Assembly: GCF_006547145.1 (NCBI RefSeq)
Contig: NZ_CP041244.1
Location: 682,001-746,000 of the forward strand
From: Actinomadura sp. WMMA1423
GTDB lineage: Bacteria; Actinomycetota; Actinomycetes; Streptosporangiales; Streptosporangiaceae
DNA length: 64,000 nucleotides
Direction: 5' to 3'
In this document: in pieces, positions 31,907 through 39,526 of the stretch
Position numbering within the stretch: position 1 is the stretch's first letter
How the letters are laid out: each line of letters begins with the position of its first letter
Position numbers and translations under genes: made by a program
Notes under the pieces: generated by a model
Databases searched by the model: none
What the model saw: only the letters and a program-made list of their open reading frames with translations
What the model was told of the DNA's origin: nothing

Positions 31907-32319
31907 TCCCGCAGGGCCGGGCCGTGGTGGACGCCGCAGGTGCGGCGCAACTGCTCGGGATGGCTTATCAGACGTTCCGGAACCAGGGGGTGACGGGCGA
32001 GCCGGGGTTCCCCGCGCCGGTGAACCGCGGCCGCCGCAAGCTGCTGTACGACCGCGCCCAGGTCGAGGCGTACAGCGACGGTCGGCCGCTGCCGCCGCTG
32101 CCCGAGCCCGGCCACCCGGATGATCTGCTGGACGAGCGGGACATCGCCGACGCGCGCGGGGTCGCGCACCCGACGGTGACCAAGGAGCGCCACACGGGCC
32201 GGCTGGTCGATTTCGTCGAGGTGTGCGGCGTGCCGCACCTGCGGCGCGGCGCGTTGGAAGAGCAGTTGCGCGAGCGTCCGGGACGCGGCGTCGGCGGCGG
32301 CCGGCCGCGGAAGAGATAG
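31903..32319 (+). CDS. Two-part MerR/excisionase-like HTH protein
   Basis: 138 residues from GTG 31903 (GTGA overlap). Two similar DNA-binding units: VVDAAGAAQLLGMAYQTFRN with PAPVNRGRRKLLYDRAQVEA, and LLDERDIADARGVAHPTVTK with VPHLRRGALEEQL. Tandem winged-helix units of this kind resemble excisionase or plasmid-type regulators. A basic tail GGGRPRKR ends the protein. Likely a transcription or recombination-direction factor. Confidence 0.6.
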   Translation: MIPQGRAVVDAAGAAQLLGMAYQTFRNQGVTGEPGFPAPVNRGRRKLLYDRAQVEAYSDGRPLPPLPEPGHPDDLLDERDIADARGVAHPTVTKERHTGRLVDFVEVCGVPHLRRGALEEQLRERPGRGVGGGRPRKR

Positions 32320-32398
32320 CAGAGAGTGGTGTTCGGCTGCCTGGGGGGCGGCCGCCCCACCTGAGTCCACCTGTTGAGGCATCTGCCTTGCTCGACAT

Positions 32399-32444
32399 GA
32401 AGGGGCCGATGCCCGGGGCCGCAGCCTCGGGCATCGGCCCCTTC
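32399..32444. terminator. 17-bp bidirectional terminator
   Basis: GAAGGGGCCGATGCCCG (32399-32415) pairs perfectly with CGGGCATCGGCCCCTTC (32428-32444). It lies between the convergent HTH genes ending at 32319 and 32479. Confidence 0.75.
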
Positions 32445-32478
32445 GCTGTTGCCGCGCGCCTCGCCGCTCGTGGGGCGC

Positions 32479-32946
32479 TCAGAGGCGCGGATCGTTGAGG
32501 AGCCGGAAGTCCCGGTATCCCTCGCCGGCCCGCACCGCAGTGAAGAACCTGCCGGGCAGCTCGTTGGCCGGCAGGCCAGCGTCGGAGGCGATGACGTCCG
32601 CGGGGATCCGCAGGGGGGCGCGGTGGTCGTGGTCGGGTGTGATGAGTTCGGCGGTGTCGCCGAAGGTGAGGAGCACCCGAACCGTCACCCGGCCCGGCTC
32701 CGCGGCCTCGGCCGAGTGGTCCTGCAGGTCGGTGCGGGCTCCCTGGCCTGGGCGTTTGTGGTTGAGGATCGTGAGGGGTCTCCACACCGGCGACTGGCCG
32801 AAGCGGTCGTCTTCCTTGGGAAGCTCGCCGCGCCGGCGGGAGCGGTAGACCCGGACGGTGTCCGCGCTGACGCCCAGGAAGGCGGCGACGTCGGCCACGG
32901 TCCAGAACTCCTTGTCCGGGTCGCCCAGCGGGCGGTCTTCGCCCAT
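32479..32946 (-). CDS. HTH regulator with MerR-like N-terminus
   Basis: 155 residues from ATG 32946 after GAGAGG; longer upstream frames add Pro/Ala-rich sequence only. KEFWTVADVAAFLGVSADTV RVYRSRRRGELPKEDDRFGQ is a MerR/AlpA-type helix-turn-helix with wing. The rest is alpha/beta (VRVLLTFGDTAELITPDHDH, FFTAVRAGEGYRDFRLLND). The 25-bp operator in front of its start also precedes the DUF932 gene, so it may regulate itself and that operon. Confidence 0.65.
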   Translation of the reverse strand: MGEDRPLGDPDKEFWTVADVAAFLGVSADTVRVYRSRRRGELPKEDDRFGQSPVWRPLTILNHKRPGQGARTDLQDHSAEAAEPGRVTVRVLLTFGDTAELITPDHDHRAPLRIPADVIASDAGLPANELPGRFFTAVRAGEGYRDFRLLNDPRL

Positions 32947-32958
32947 GGCGCCGCCTCT

Positions 32959-32987
32959 CTTTGTTAGTGCAGGAGAAGCAAAGTGTA
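32959..32987 (-). promoter_or_regulatory. Operator and -10 box of the 32479-32946 gene
   Basis: On the minus strand TACACT (-10, 32987-32982) runs into the 25-bp element CTTTGCTTCT-CCTGCAC-TAACAAAG (32983-32959). The same element, 21 of 25 bases identical and in the other orientation, lies at 35809-35833. CTTTG and CAAAG at its ends are inverted repeats. Confidence 0.6.
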
Positions 32988-33098
32988 GGGCGGCCGCGGC
33001 CGGGTGAGGCGGTAGGGGGCGGGCGGGTGTCGCGGTGGGCATGACGGTTCCTCTCCATGTCGGACGCAGGGCTGGCGCTCGAGCGGGGCGGCGCGCGG

Positions 33099-33130
33099 GC
33101 CGGGCGCCGACGGTTCGGCCGACGCCCGGC
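33099..33130 (-). terminator. Hairpin after the 33150 operon
   Basis: GCCGGGCG (33099-33106) pairs with CGCCCGGC (33123-33130), 19 bases after the stop at 33150. It separates the DUF932 operon from the regulator gene. Confidence 0.5.
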
Positions 33131-33149
33131 GGACGAGGTGCCGCGCGGG

Positions 33150-33377
33150 TCAGCCGGCGCGGCCCGCGCTCGGCGGGTTGCTTGCCCAGGCGGCGAGGAC
33201 CTCGCCGCCGAGCGGCCCGGCCATGTGCTTGCGGTGGGCGGCGTCGGCCAGGTGCGCGAGGGCCTCGGCAGCCTCGCCGGCCGTGACCGGCGGGCGGCCC
33301 GGCCCGCGCAGCTCCGGGAGCAGGAAGCCGGTCAGCTTGTTGATGGCGTAGACGTCGTCGTTCGTGGTGACGGCCAT
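33150..33377 (-). CDS. Small protein of the DUF932 operon
   Basis: 75 residues from ATG 33377 after GAGGAAA. VYAINKLTGFLLPELRGPGR followed by PPVTAGEAAEALAHLADAAH suggests a small helical protein with a Pro-Gly-Arg loop. Last gene of the operon starting at 35788. Not recognised. Confidence 0.55.
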   Translation of the reverse strand: MAVTTNDDVYAINKLTGFLLPELRGPGRPPVTAGEAAEALAHLADAAHRKHMAGPLGGEVLAAWASNPPSAGRAG

Positions 33378-33419
33378 GTGGTGTTTCCTCGGGGTTTTTG
33401 TGCTGTGTCGCGCGGGGTG

Positions 33420-33455
33420 CCCGGGGGGGGGCGACGTGCAGTCGGCCCCCCGGGG
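33420..33455 (-). promoter_or_regulatory. Hairpin in front of the 33150-33377 gene
   Basis: CCCGGGGGGG and GGCG-AC (33420-33435) pair with GTCGGCCCCCCGGGG (33441-33455), one mismatch, 6-base loop, about 45 bases before the start of the next gene. Confidence 0.45.
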
Positions 33456-33471
33456 CCTGGTCGGCGTCGTG

Positions 33472-33840
33472 TCACCTGGGCGGCTTGGTGGCGGCCGTGG
33501 CCGTCAGTTCCACCCAGATGGTTTCGGCGAGGTCGGCGTGCTCGACGCGGACGCCGGTGCCGGTGACCGCGCCGGTGATGGCGTGGTCGAGGTCGGTCGC
33601 GTCGAGGGGCCAGTGCGAGGTGCATTCGACCTCGACGAGGCGCCGGTACCGGTGGGGCGGGTCGTCGGCGGGCGGGAGGTCCTCGGCCGGGGTTTCCGGG
33701 GCGACGCCGTGGTCGGTGAGCCACCTGTTGACGGTGTTGACCGTGTCGGAGCCGGGCCAGGACCCGTCGCTGTGCTCGATGTCCTTCAGGCGGCGCAGCA
33801 GGCCGATTACGGGGCCCGGGACGCGGTTCCAGTTCGTCAT
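33472..33840 (-). CDS. Protein of unknown function, DUF932 operon
   Basis: 122 residues from ATG 33840 after AAAGGA. N-terminal helix MTNWNRVPGPVIGLLRRLKD, a middle WPGSDTVNTVNRWLTDHGVA, and a beta C-terminus YRRLVEVECTSHWPLDATDL with ETIWVELTATA. No family recognised. It follows the 79- and 103-residue genes, with a hairpin in front. Confidence 0.55.
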   Translation of the reverse strand: MTNWNRVPGPVIGLLRRLKDIEHSDGSWPGSDTVNTVNRWLTDHGVAPETPAEDLPPADDPPHRYRRLVEVECTSHWPLDATDLDHAITGAVTGTGVRVEHADLAETIWVELTATAATKPPR

Positions 33841-33872
33841 GTGTCGCTGTCCTTTCGGGGCATGGGGTGGAG

Positions 33873-33914
33873 GCCGGTGGCCGTCCCGGGCGGGGGGCGG
33901 GGGCGGCCACCGGC
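33873..33914 (-). promoter_or_regulatory. Hairpin in front of the 33472-33840 gene
   Basis: GCCGGTGGCC (33873-33882) pairs with GGCCACCGGC (33905-33914), starting 4 bases after the upstream stop and ending 33 bases before the next start. Confidence 0.5.
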
Positions 33915-33917
33915 GGG

Positions 33918-34157
33918 TCAGGCGACCAGTTCCAGCCCTTCGGGCTTGATCTCGGTGATGGAGCGGTCGAGCGTGTAGTCGTAGGTGTCGTCGCCCTCGA
34001 TCTCCGCGCACAGCGACGCCAGTTCGTCCGGGTCGAGGCAACCGTTCTCGTCGAGGGCGTTTTCGAGGTCCTCGCGGGTGAAGCGGTGGCTGTGCTCCTC
34101 GGTCAGCGTCCAGGTGAGGGTGACAGCCTCGGCCTCGCAGACCACGCGGATACTCAC
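33918..34157 (-). CDS. Acidic small protein, DUF932 operon
   Basis: 79 residues from GTG 34157, overlapping the upstream stop as GTGA. Beta N-terminus (SIRVVCEAEAVTLTWTLTEE), a helix-rich acidic middle (REDLENALDENGCLDPDELA) and a short end (ITEIKPEGLELVA). Not recognised. Confidence 0.55.
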   Translation of the reverse strand: MSIRVVCEAEAVTLTWTLTEEHSHRFTREDLENALDENGCLDPDELASLCAEIEGDDTYDYTLDRSITEIKPEGLELVA

Positions 34158-34465
34158 CGCTGGCTCTCTGCGGCCAGGCGCGCGATGGCGTCGGAGGCGG
34201 CGGCCAGGGCGGTCATGTCGGCCGGGGTGAGCGCGGCGAGGAGGCCGCCCAGCCCGGCGCGCTGAAGCGCGAGGAAGGCGCGGACCTTCTCCACGTGCTT
34301 GTCGTCGATGTGCGGGTCACTCGGGCGGCGGAATCGGTAGTGCGGGCAGGTGCAGGTCATCTCGCCGCTGGGGGTGCGGGTGACGGTGTAGACGATGCCG
34401 AGGTGCTCTTCGGAGGGCACCTGCCAGGCGGTCGCCTGGATCTCGTCGGTCAGGTTCGGGGGCAT
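34154..34465 (-). CDS. SWIM-like zinc-binding protein, motif incomplete
   Basis: 103 residues from ATG 34465 after GGAAGGA. VYTVTRTPSGEMTCTCPHYR followed by DDKHVEKVRAFLALQRAG has the layout of a SWIM finger (CxC ... CxH), but the third Cys position is Asp, so metal binding is doubtful. Such small phage SWIM proteins probably bind nucleic acid. It lies directly after the DUF932 gene behind a pseudoknot-forming leader. Confidence 0.6.
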   Translation of the reverse strand: MPPNLTDEIQATAWQVPSEEHLGIVYTVTRTPSGEMTCTCPHYRFRRPSDPHIDDKHVEKVRAFLALQRAGLGGLLAALTPADMTALAAASDAIARLAAESQR

Positions 34466-34490
34466 CGGGCGTGTTCCTTCCTGGTGGGGT

Positions 34491-34547
34491 GTGCGGCTCG
34501 GGGTGGGACCGTCCCCGGGGCCAGCCGCACCCGGCCCCGGGGACGGT
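34491..34547 (-). promoter_or_regulatory. Candidate pseudoknot in the leader of the SWIM-like gene
   Basis: ACCGTCCCCGGGGCC (34508-34522) pairs perfectly with GGCCCCGGGGACGGT (34533-34547). The loop contains AGCCGCAC (34523-34530), which can also pair with GTGCGGCT (34491-34498) just downstream in the transcript. Stem plus loop pairing would form an H-type pseudoknot 25 bases before the start codon. Confidence 0.5.
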
Positions 34548-34549
34548 GG

Positions 34550-35788
34550 TCAGCGGCGGACGAGGGTCATCAGGCGGCGGTGCGCGCGGGTCTTGAGGGC
34601 GTCGTCGCTGCCCTCGACCAGCGCGGTCGCGCGGGCGATCTCCTCGCTCATCGACTTGCCGGGCCGCTTGGGGGCGACGTGGTCGAGGTAGTCGGTGATG
34701 GCGCGCTCGGCGGCGTAGGCGGTGCGGCCCGCCCGCTGCTCCTCGGCGCGGAACATCGCGACGAGCTGCTCGGTGCGGCGGGCCTCGTTGTTGCGGGCCC
34801 GCTGGCTGTCGTCGTCGCCGGTGGGCTCCCACACGTCCGCGATCACCTTGTGGAACTCGGCCAGCGCCAGGTCGGTGCGGGCCAGCGCGGTCTCCTCGGC
34901 CGCGAACGCGTCGGCGTACCTGACGGTGAGGCCGAGGGTGCGGCGGGCCTCGTCGATGCGGTCCAGCGCGCCGGAGGTGTGGCGGATCGTCCAGCGGTAC
35001 TTGGCGTCGCGGACCGCGAACCGCTCGGTGTTGCCGCAGACGGGCCGCCACGGGGTCACGACCGCCTGGGCGGACGAGGACCCGTCGTGGGAGTTGATCG
35101 CGACGATGAACAGGGCGATCTCGTCGGCGATGCCGCCGGGGTCGACGGTGACGTTGCTCGGGACGCGCATGGACACGAACACGCGGCGGCCGCCCCGGAC
35201 CGCTCCGGCGGACTGCCAGATCACGCCGTGGCGGGCGACGAGGTCTTCCAGGAAGGTGAACAGGCGCCGGTTCTGGATCTCGGTGTATTTGCGGCCGACG
35301 ACGCCGAGGGGGGCGCCGGTGTCGTCGCGGAGGGTGACGTACTGGTCGCCCATGACGTGAAGGTCGCCGCCGAAGGAGTAGCGGACGGGGCGCTTCTCGA
35401 CCTGCCAGTTGATGCCGCCGAGGCGGAGCACTTCGGTGATGTCGGAGGTGCCGCCGGGGATGTGGTTGCCGAGGCTGTGCCAGGCGGGGACGGCGGTGTA
35501 GAGGGCGACGTCGCCGGTGGCGGTGGTGTCCAGGCCGTGGTCGGCGACGATCGCGGCGATGTGGCCTGCGGCGTTGCGGTTGACGGTGAAGGTCTCGCCC
35601 GCGTCCCAACCTTGGGTGACGCGGTAGCGGTTGGGGGCGATCTGGGTCATGCGGCCTTCGGCGACCTCGGACTCCAGCCAGGCGATCCGATCCGTGTGGG
35701 CCTTGATCTGCTGTTCGCGTGCGGTGCGTCTGGCGTTGAGCTGGTCGGTCTTCTCGGTGGCGAACGCGGCGTTCACGTCGATGGCCAT
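34550..35788 (-). CDS. DUF932 phage/plasmid-like protein
   Basis: 412 residues from ATG 35788 after GGGAGG. The DUF932 pattern is clear: PAWHSLGNHIPGGTSDITEV, LRLGGINWQVEKRPVRYSF, YVTLRDDTGAPLGVVGRKY, RVPSNVTVDPGG, LFIVAINSHDGSSSAQAVVT and VCGNTERFAVRDAKYRWTIR HTSG. DUF932 proteins occur in many phages and plasmids, often as early genes; the molecular role is not established. It heads a five-gene operon behind a strong promoter overlapped by the shared operator. Confidence 0.88.
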   Translation of the reverse strand: MAIDVNAAFATEKTDQLNARRTAREQQIKAHTDRIAWLESEVAEGRMTQIAPNRYRVTQGWDAGETFTVNRNAAGHIAAIVADHGLDTTATGDVALYTAVPAWHSLGNHIPGGTSDITEVLRLGGINWQVEKRPVRYSFGGDLHVMGDQYVTLRDDTGAPLGVVGRKYTEIQNRRLFTFLEDLVARHGVIWQSAGAVRGGRRVFVSMRVPSNVTVDPGGIADEIALFIVAINSHDGSSSAQAVVTPWRPVCGNTERFAVRDAKYRWTIRHTSGALDRIDEARRTLGLTVRYADAFAAEETALARTDLALAEFHKVIADVWEPTGDDDSQRARNNEARRTEQLVAMFRAEEQRAGRTAYAAERAITDYLDHVAPKRPGKSMSEEIARATALVEGSDDALKTRAHRRLMTLVRR

Positions 35789-35808
35789 GGGGTGCCTCCC
35801 GTCCAGAA

Positions 35809-35858
35809 CTTTGCTTCTTCCGTATTAACAAAGTAACTCTATGTAGCAACCTTGTCAA
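35809..35858 (-). promoter_or_regulatory. Promoter TTGACA-17-TACTTT with shared operator
   Basis: On the minus strand TTGACA (35858-35853), a 17-base spacer and TACTTT (35835-35830) make a near-consensus promoter. The 25-bp operator (35809-35833) begins inside the -10 box. The rest of the gap to 36083 is unremarkable apart from a small CCTGGC/GCCAGG hairpin near 35960. Confidence 0.75.
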
Positions 35859-36083
35859 CACGATTGAGGCGAAGGCGAGCAGACGGCGAGCGCAAGGGAA
35901 GACGCCGAGCAGCAGCTAAGCCGTCAATCAGCACACCGGACGCGCAGCGCCACCTGGCAACGCCAGGGACACTGCCCAGCACGAAGGGTGACCATCACAC
36001 GGATGGCGAGCCGCCGACCTGAAGGAGCGCCAGCCGCCGGGGCGCCCGAACCGCTCCGACCGCGAAGCCTTTATTCGCTATGT

Positions 36084-37109
36084 ATGGCTAAAGAATCCGG
36101 AGCATCATGGTTTGCTATGGAATCTGACGCCCCAGAGGGCGACTCGGAAGAGTCAGAGGAGACTGCGACTCAGGAGAGCGCCGTTCCCCCCGAAGAAGCT
36201 GCGCCACGCACGGAGCGCCCAGCGCGTCCTCTCGCCGACGCCTTCCAAGGGGCCGGCTTCAAGATCAGACCTATCGGTTTCAGGTTTCCCGTGCCGAAGT
36301 ATCCGCTGGTCGACACCAGCCTCATCCTCCGCACCCACAATGAGCTGCTGATCGATTTCGGGAAGATCACCGAATCCTGGCTGCAGGACTTTCGGCTGCG
36401 GATCCCCCTCGACCTCGGTATCCCCGACGACTGGGAACCGCCGAACTGGGGCGACCGGTGCTTCTACGAGAACGGAATCTTCAACCTCGACCTGTTCGAC
36501 GCTGCAGAAACGATCATGAAGGAGGAAGGGCTGCCCCTCGCTTACGTCCCCCACAGCGAGTTGGTCAACGCGCTGCTCCTCGCCGAGAACAAGGACGCAA
36601 GGCGAGCGCTCCTCGTCTCCCACCGAGGCGACGTGATCGAGGACTGCACCGAGACCCTCAAGGAGATCACGCACCCCGATCTCCAAGGGCACCGGGCAGC
36701 GATTCAGGATGCCCTGGCTGCGCTGGCTCAAGGGATCGATGGACCGGCCCAGTCGCACGCTGCCAACGTCTTCGACCAACTGCTACGTCACATCATGCGC
36801 AACGGGGTTCTCTTCCCGGAGAGCCTCGGCGAGTTCTTCTACCACGACAAGACCGCGAAGCGCCTGAAGCGCCGGTGGGTCCATGACGACATCGACATCG
36901 CCGAGTTCCGGGCTGGGTGTGTCCTCACCCCTGCTGTTCCTGCGCTCCGCAAGTACACCTCTGGCAGGGACCCCATTCCGGACACCTTCAATCGCCACGC
37001 AACCAGCCACGCGGTTCATTCCGCAGTCCAGTTCACCGAAGCAAACGCCATCATCGGCTGTATGCTCGCGACTTCCCTGCTCCGCGAGATCCACGACTCC
37101 GGCTGGTGA
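36084..37109 (+). CDS. Isolated cargo gene, RHATSH-motif protein
   Basis: 341 residues if ATG 36084 is used; ATG 36117 is an alternative and neither has a ribosome-binding site. The N-terminus is acidic and disordered. The rest is alpha/beta with VPKYPLVDTSLILRTHNELL, YVPHSELVNALLLAENKDAR, VFDQLLRHIMRNGVLFPESL and a helical end FNRHATSHAVHSAVQFTEAN. The Arg-His...His motif before a helix is seen in several helical families linked to host defence; this is inference. Single gene with its own terminator, lower GC than neighbours. Confidence 0.55.
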   Translation: MAKESGASWFAMESDAPEGDSEESEETATQESAVPPEEAAPRTERPARPLADAFQGAGFKIRPIGFRFPVPKYPLVDTSLILRTHNELLIDFGKITESWLQDFRLRIPLDLGIPDDWEPPNWGDRCFYENGIFNLDLFDAAETIMKEEGLPLAYVPHSELVNALLLAENKDARRALLVSHRGDVIEDCTETLKEITHPDLQGHRAAIQDALAALAQGIDGPAQSHAANVFDQLLRHIMRNGVLFPESLGEFFYHDKTAKRLKRRWVHDDIDIAEFRAGCVLTPAVPALRKYTSGRDPIPDTFNRHATSHAVHSAVQFTEANAIIGCMLATSLLREIHDSGW

Positions 37110-37149
37110 CCGGTCTCCTTGGCCCGTGACGGCCGCGTCGGAGACCGGT
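37109..37149 (+). terminator. Terminator after the 36084 gene
   Basis: ACCGGTCTCC (37109-37118) pairs perfectly with GGAGACCGGT (37140-37149), beginning on the last base of the stop codon. Further along the gap, GACCCGT-CTCGA-ACGGGTC (about 37237-37255) forms a second hairpin. Confidence 0.65.
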
Positions 37150-37375
37150 CCCCCGGGCCACGCCGTTTCCACTCAGCTTCGGGTCACGGCAGTCACGTGC
37201 CCTGAGCGCGGGACGGCTCGCACCAACCCGGACCGTGTCTCTGACCCGTCTCGAACGGGTCGTGCTCCCCCGCCGGCTACCCGGGTGCCACGGTTGCCCG
37301 TGGCAGCAGCAGAGACGACCACCACCATCATCATGTCGCGCAACGACTTCCCCAGCGGCACTCTTCAGGGGCATG

Positions 37376-38302
37376 TCACCCCAACGACGCTGCCAACTCC
37401 AGGGCGCCGGCGGCAATGAGGTTGCCGAGTGCTCCGGCAGCAGCCGTGTTCAGGTGCGCGCCGACGAACTGAAGGCCGCGCCGGATCCGCCCGACGTCCG
37501 GGGTGCCGCTGTTGACCTCCCGTTCCAGCTCCTCCAGGACTTCCACGACTTCAGCCTCGGCCTCGGCGGGGAGGTTGATGGTCGGCTTGGCCTGCCGGTA
37601 CTGCTCGACCACACTCATGACCTGGGCGACTTTTTCGCCCTCGAAGACGGTCACGTGCTGCTCGAAGTGCTGGCTATCGACAGCGAAGGCGCCTTTGTTG
37701 TCCCCGCCGAACGTGATGTTCGTGCCGGCCTTGTGCTTCGCCTGCTCGTACGCCATGACGTCTCCCGAGTACTGCTCGATGCAACGGTCGCCTTCGTTGG
37801 TCGGTTCTGCCCGTACCGGGCCACGGCGCTGAGCGACCTCGACGCCGTGGATCAGGCCGCTATCCCTCAGCGATGCCGCCGCTCGGTCAATCTCGTTCTC
37901 CGAGAGGATGTCGCCCTCAAACTTGGCCTTTGGGCTCTTACGGAAGCTGTCGACGAGCGGATAACCTCTCCCCGCCTCCTTCTGCTCCCACAGCCAGACC
38001 AGGAGACCGTTGCGCGCGGCGATCTTCCGCTGGATCTTGTCGCCACGGCGGCTCTTACGCGCTTCGGCCCATTCGCGGCCGTAGTTCGTGATGTTGGCCA
38101 CCGGGGTCCCGAGGGTGCTGTGCTTGTCGTCCACGAAGCCGCGCTCTTTGCAGTGCCTCAGCAGCGTCCAGCACGCCTCGCTGGTGAGGTTGTGCATGCT
38201 GCCGAACCCTGCCACTTCCACTTCCCCGAGCGGGTTGTCATTCGAGTGGTCGAACACCCACTCGACGAACAGCTCGTAGAGGTCGGAGAGGTTTTCGGTC
38301 AT
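37376..38302 (-). CDS. Winged-helix protein, candidate host-interaction or exclusion gene
   Basis: 308 residues from ATG 38302. Residues 1-75 look like a winged-helix (LTSEACWTLLRHCKERGFVD, PVANITNYGREWAEARKSR); the middle has EIDRAAASLRDSGLIHGVEV. The end (HVTVFEGEKVAQVMSVVEQY, EVVEVLEELEREVNSGTPDV, LQFVGAHLNTAAAGALGNLI) is a helical region ending in a Gly/Ala-rich amphipathic helix, a layout found in some bacterial immunity adaptor proteins. Role inferred only. It stands alone with its own AT-rich upstream region (38380-38420). Confidence 0.5.
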   Translation of the reverse strand: MTENLSDLYELFVEWVFDHSNDNPLGEVEVAGFGSMHNLTSEACWTLLRHCKERGFVDDKHSTLGTPVANITNYGREWAEARKSRRGDKIQRKIAARNGLLVWLWEQKEAGRGYPLVDSFRKSPKAKFEGDILSENEIDRAAASLRDSGLIHGVEVAQRRGPVRAEPTNEGDRCIEQYSGDVMAYEQAKHKAGTNITFGGDNKGAFAVDSQHFEQHVTVFEGEKVAQVMSVVEQYRQAKPTINLPAEAEAEVVEVLEELEREVNSGTPDVGRIRRGLQFVGAHLNTAAAGALGNLIAAGALELAASLG

Positions 38303-38442
38303 CCGTGCTCCGTTTCGTTCACGGCGGGGGGCTCGGACTCGAAACAGTCTGCATGCCCGAAACGAGCGATCCGTCCAGAAAGGATCTGTGGATCTTGATA
38401 ACTGCCTGAATTGACTAGGAGGCCGTCACCCTCGCGGACTAC

Positions 38443-38532
38443 TCAAAGGCCGAACGGCATTCTCGTATTGATGCGCTCGCAGCGCTCGTCGGCGTCGAGC
38501 TGCACGCCGAGCCACTGAACAAGATCGTTCAT
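38443..38532 (-). pseudogene. 29-codon remnant of a DUF6221-like gene
   Basis: MNDLVQWLGVQLDADERCER INTRMPFGL matches the first 20 or so residues of the intact DUF6221-like gene at 39527-40126 (MNEPLVKFLRAQLDRDERIA) and then stops. The start overlaps the end of the 38534 gene by two bases. So this is a truncated second copy, or a short peptide that kept the N-terminal helix. Confidence 0.55.
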
Positions 38533-38533
38533 G

Positions 38534-39487
38534 TCAGCCTGCCTTCGCTGCTTGTTCGAGGAGCCTGATCCACGACCCGCGCGGGTACCGTTCGCCGCAG
38601 CCGGGCTCGGCCGGGTACTCGACCGGCCCCCACTCGGTCCAGGGACCGCCCGGCCCGTGCACCGTGGCGGCCGGGAAGCCAGCGCACCAGACGGCGGTGG
38701 AGGCGTCGGCGCGGACGTGAAGGTCTCCCCCGCAGGCGCCGCACACCAGGTCCTTGAGGCGGACGATGGGGGCGTCGTAGCCGAGGAAGATCCGGCACGT
38801 CGACACCCACCCCCGCACCTGTCGGATGGCGTCGCGGGCGGTGTCGTCGTCGACGTCCAGGAGCAGCCCGACGCACTCGTGGAGCGCCGCCGAAGGGGCC
38901 TTGCGGCCGCCCCAGGTTCGTTCGGCAGCGTGGCGGAGATCGCGGCGGAGACGGTCGATACCGCGGCGGATGTCGTCGTACAACTCGACCGCGGACGTGG
39001 CGGGGGTCGCGGACTCGAAACCGAGGGAGCGCAGCGGGTTGAGGGCGCCGTCGCGGTCCCATCCGGGTGACCCGCCGGGGACGGCGGCGCCTCCGGCGAC
39101 GACACCGAGGCGTGCGGCGGGGCGCTGCTCGGTACGGGCGTGGACCCACTTCCCGTGCGAGCACCGCAGGCCTTGGCGCGCCGCCCCGCACCGGTCGTCC
39201 CAGCCGACGCCGTCGGGGCCGCGGTGAGCACTGGCCCACTGGTACACCTTCACCGGCACGGTCGCCTTCGCGGACTTGATGGCGTGGAGCTGGTCGAGGA
39301 GGCCGACGTCGCGGGTGCGGTGCCGCGCGTCGGGGTCGACGACCGTCACGGTGCGGCCGGCGCCTCGGTTGACGTCCTTGTAGCGGGTGACGGCTTCGTC
39401 GGTGGTGACTTCGTCGACGAGCTCGCGGACGAGCTGGGCGAGTTCCTCGGCCGGGCTGGTCGGGATGGTGGCGGCGGGTTCTGTCAA
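38534..39487 (-). CDS. Phage protein with C-terminal zinc site
   Basis: 317 residues from TTG 39487 after GAGGGGAG. N-terminal helices (EELAQLVRELVDEVTTDEAV), a middle WASAHRGPDGVGWDDRCGAA, helices VELYDDIRRGIDRLRRDLRH, and LKDLVCGACGGDLHVRADAS with CGACGG as a probable zinc pair. Proteins of this layout are common among small early genes of Streptomyces phages. Function unknown. Confidence 0.65.
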   Translation of the reverse strand: MTEPAATIPTSPAEELAQLVRELVDEVTTDEAVTRYKDVNRGAGRTVTVVDPDARHRTRDVGLLDQLHAIKSAKATVPVKVYQWASAHRGPDGVGWDDRCGAARQGLRCSHGKWVHARTEQRPAARLGVVAGGAAVPGGSPGWDRDGALNPLRSLGFESATPATSAVELYDDIRRGIDRLRRDLRHAAERTWGGRKAPSAALHECVGLLLDVDDDTARDAIRQVRGWVSTCRIFLGYDAPIVRLKDLVCGACGGDLHVRADASTAVWCAGFPAATVHGPGGPWTEWGPVEYPAEPGCGERYPRGSWIRLLEQAAKAG

Positions 39488-39526
39488 TGCGGGCTCCCCT
39501 CGGCGGCGGGCGGTGGTCGAGCGGGG

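Noticed and set aside
36084..37109. Longer version of the cargo gene starting at 35988
   Set aside because: The added residues are Pro/Arg-rich and the AT-rich promoter-like segment lies after that start.
37237..37255. tRNA-like T-arm hairpin
   Set aside because: Loop is five bases and no acceptor, D or anticodon arms can be drawn around it.
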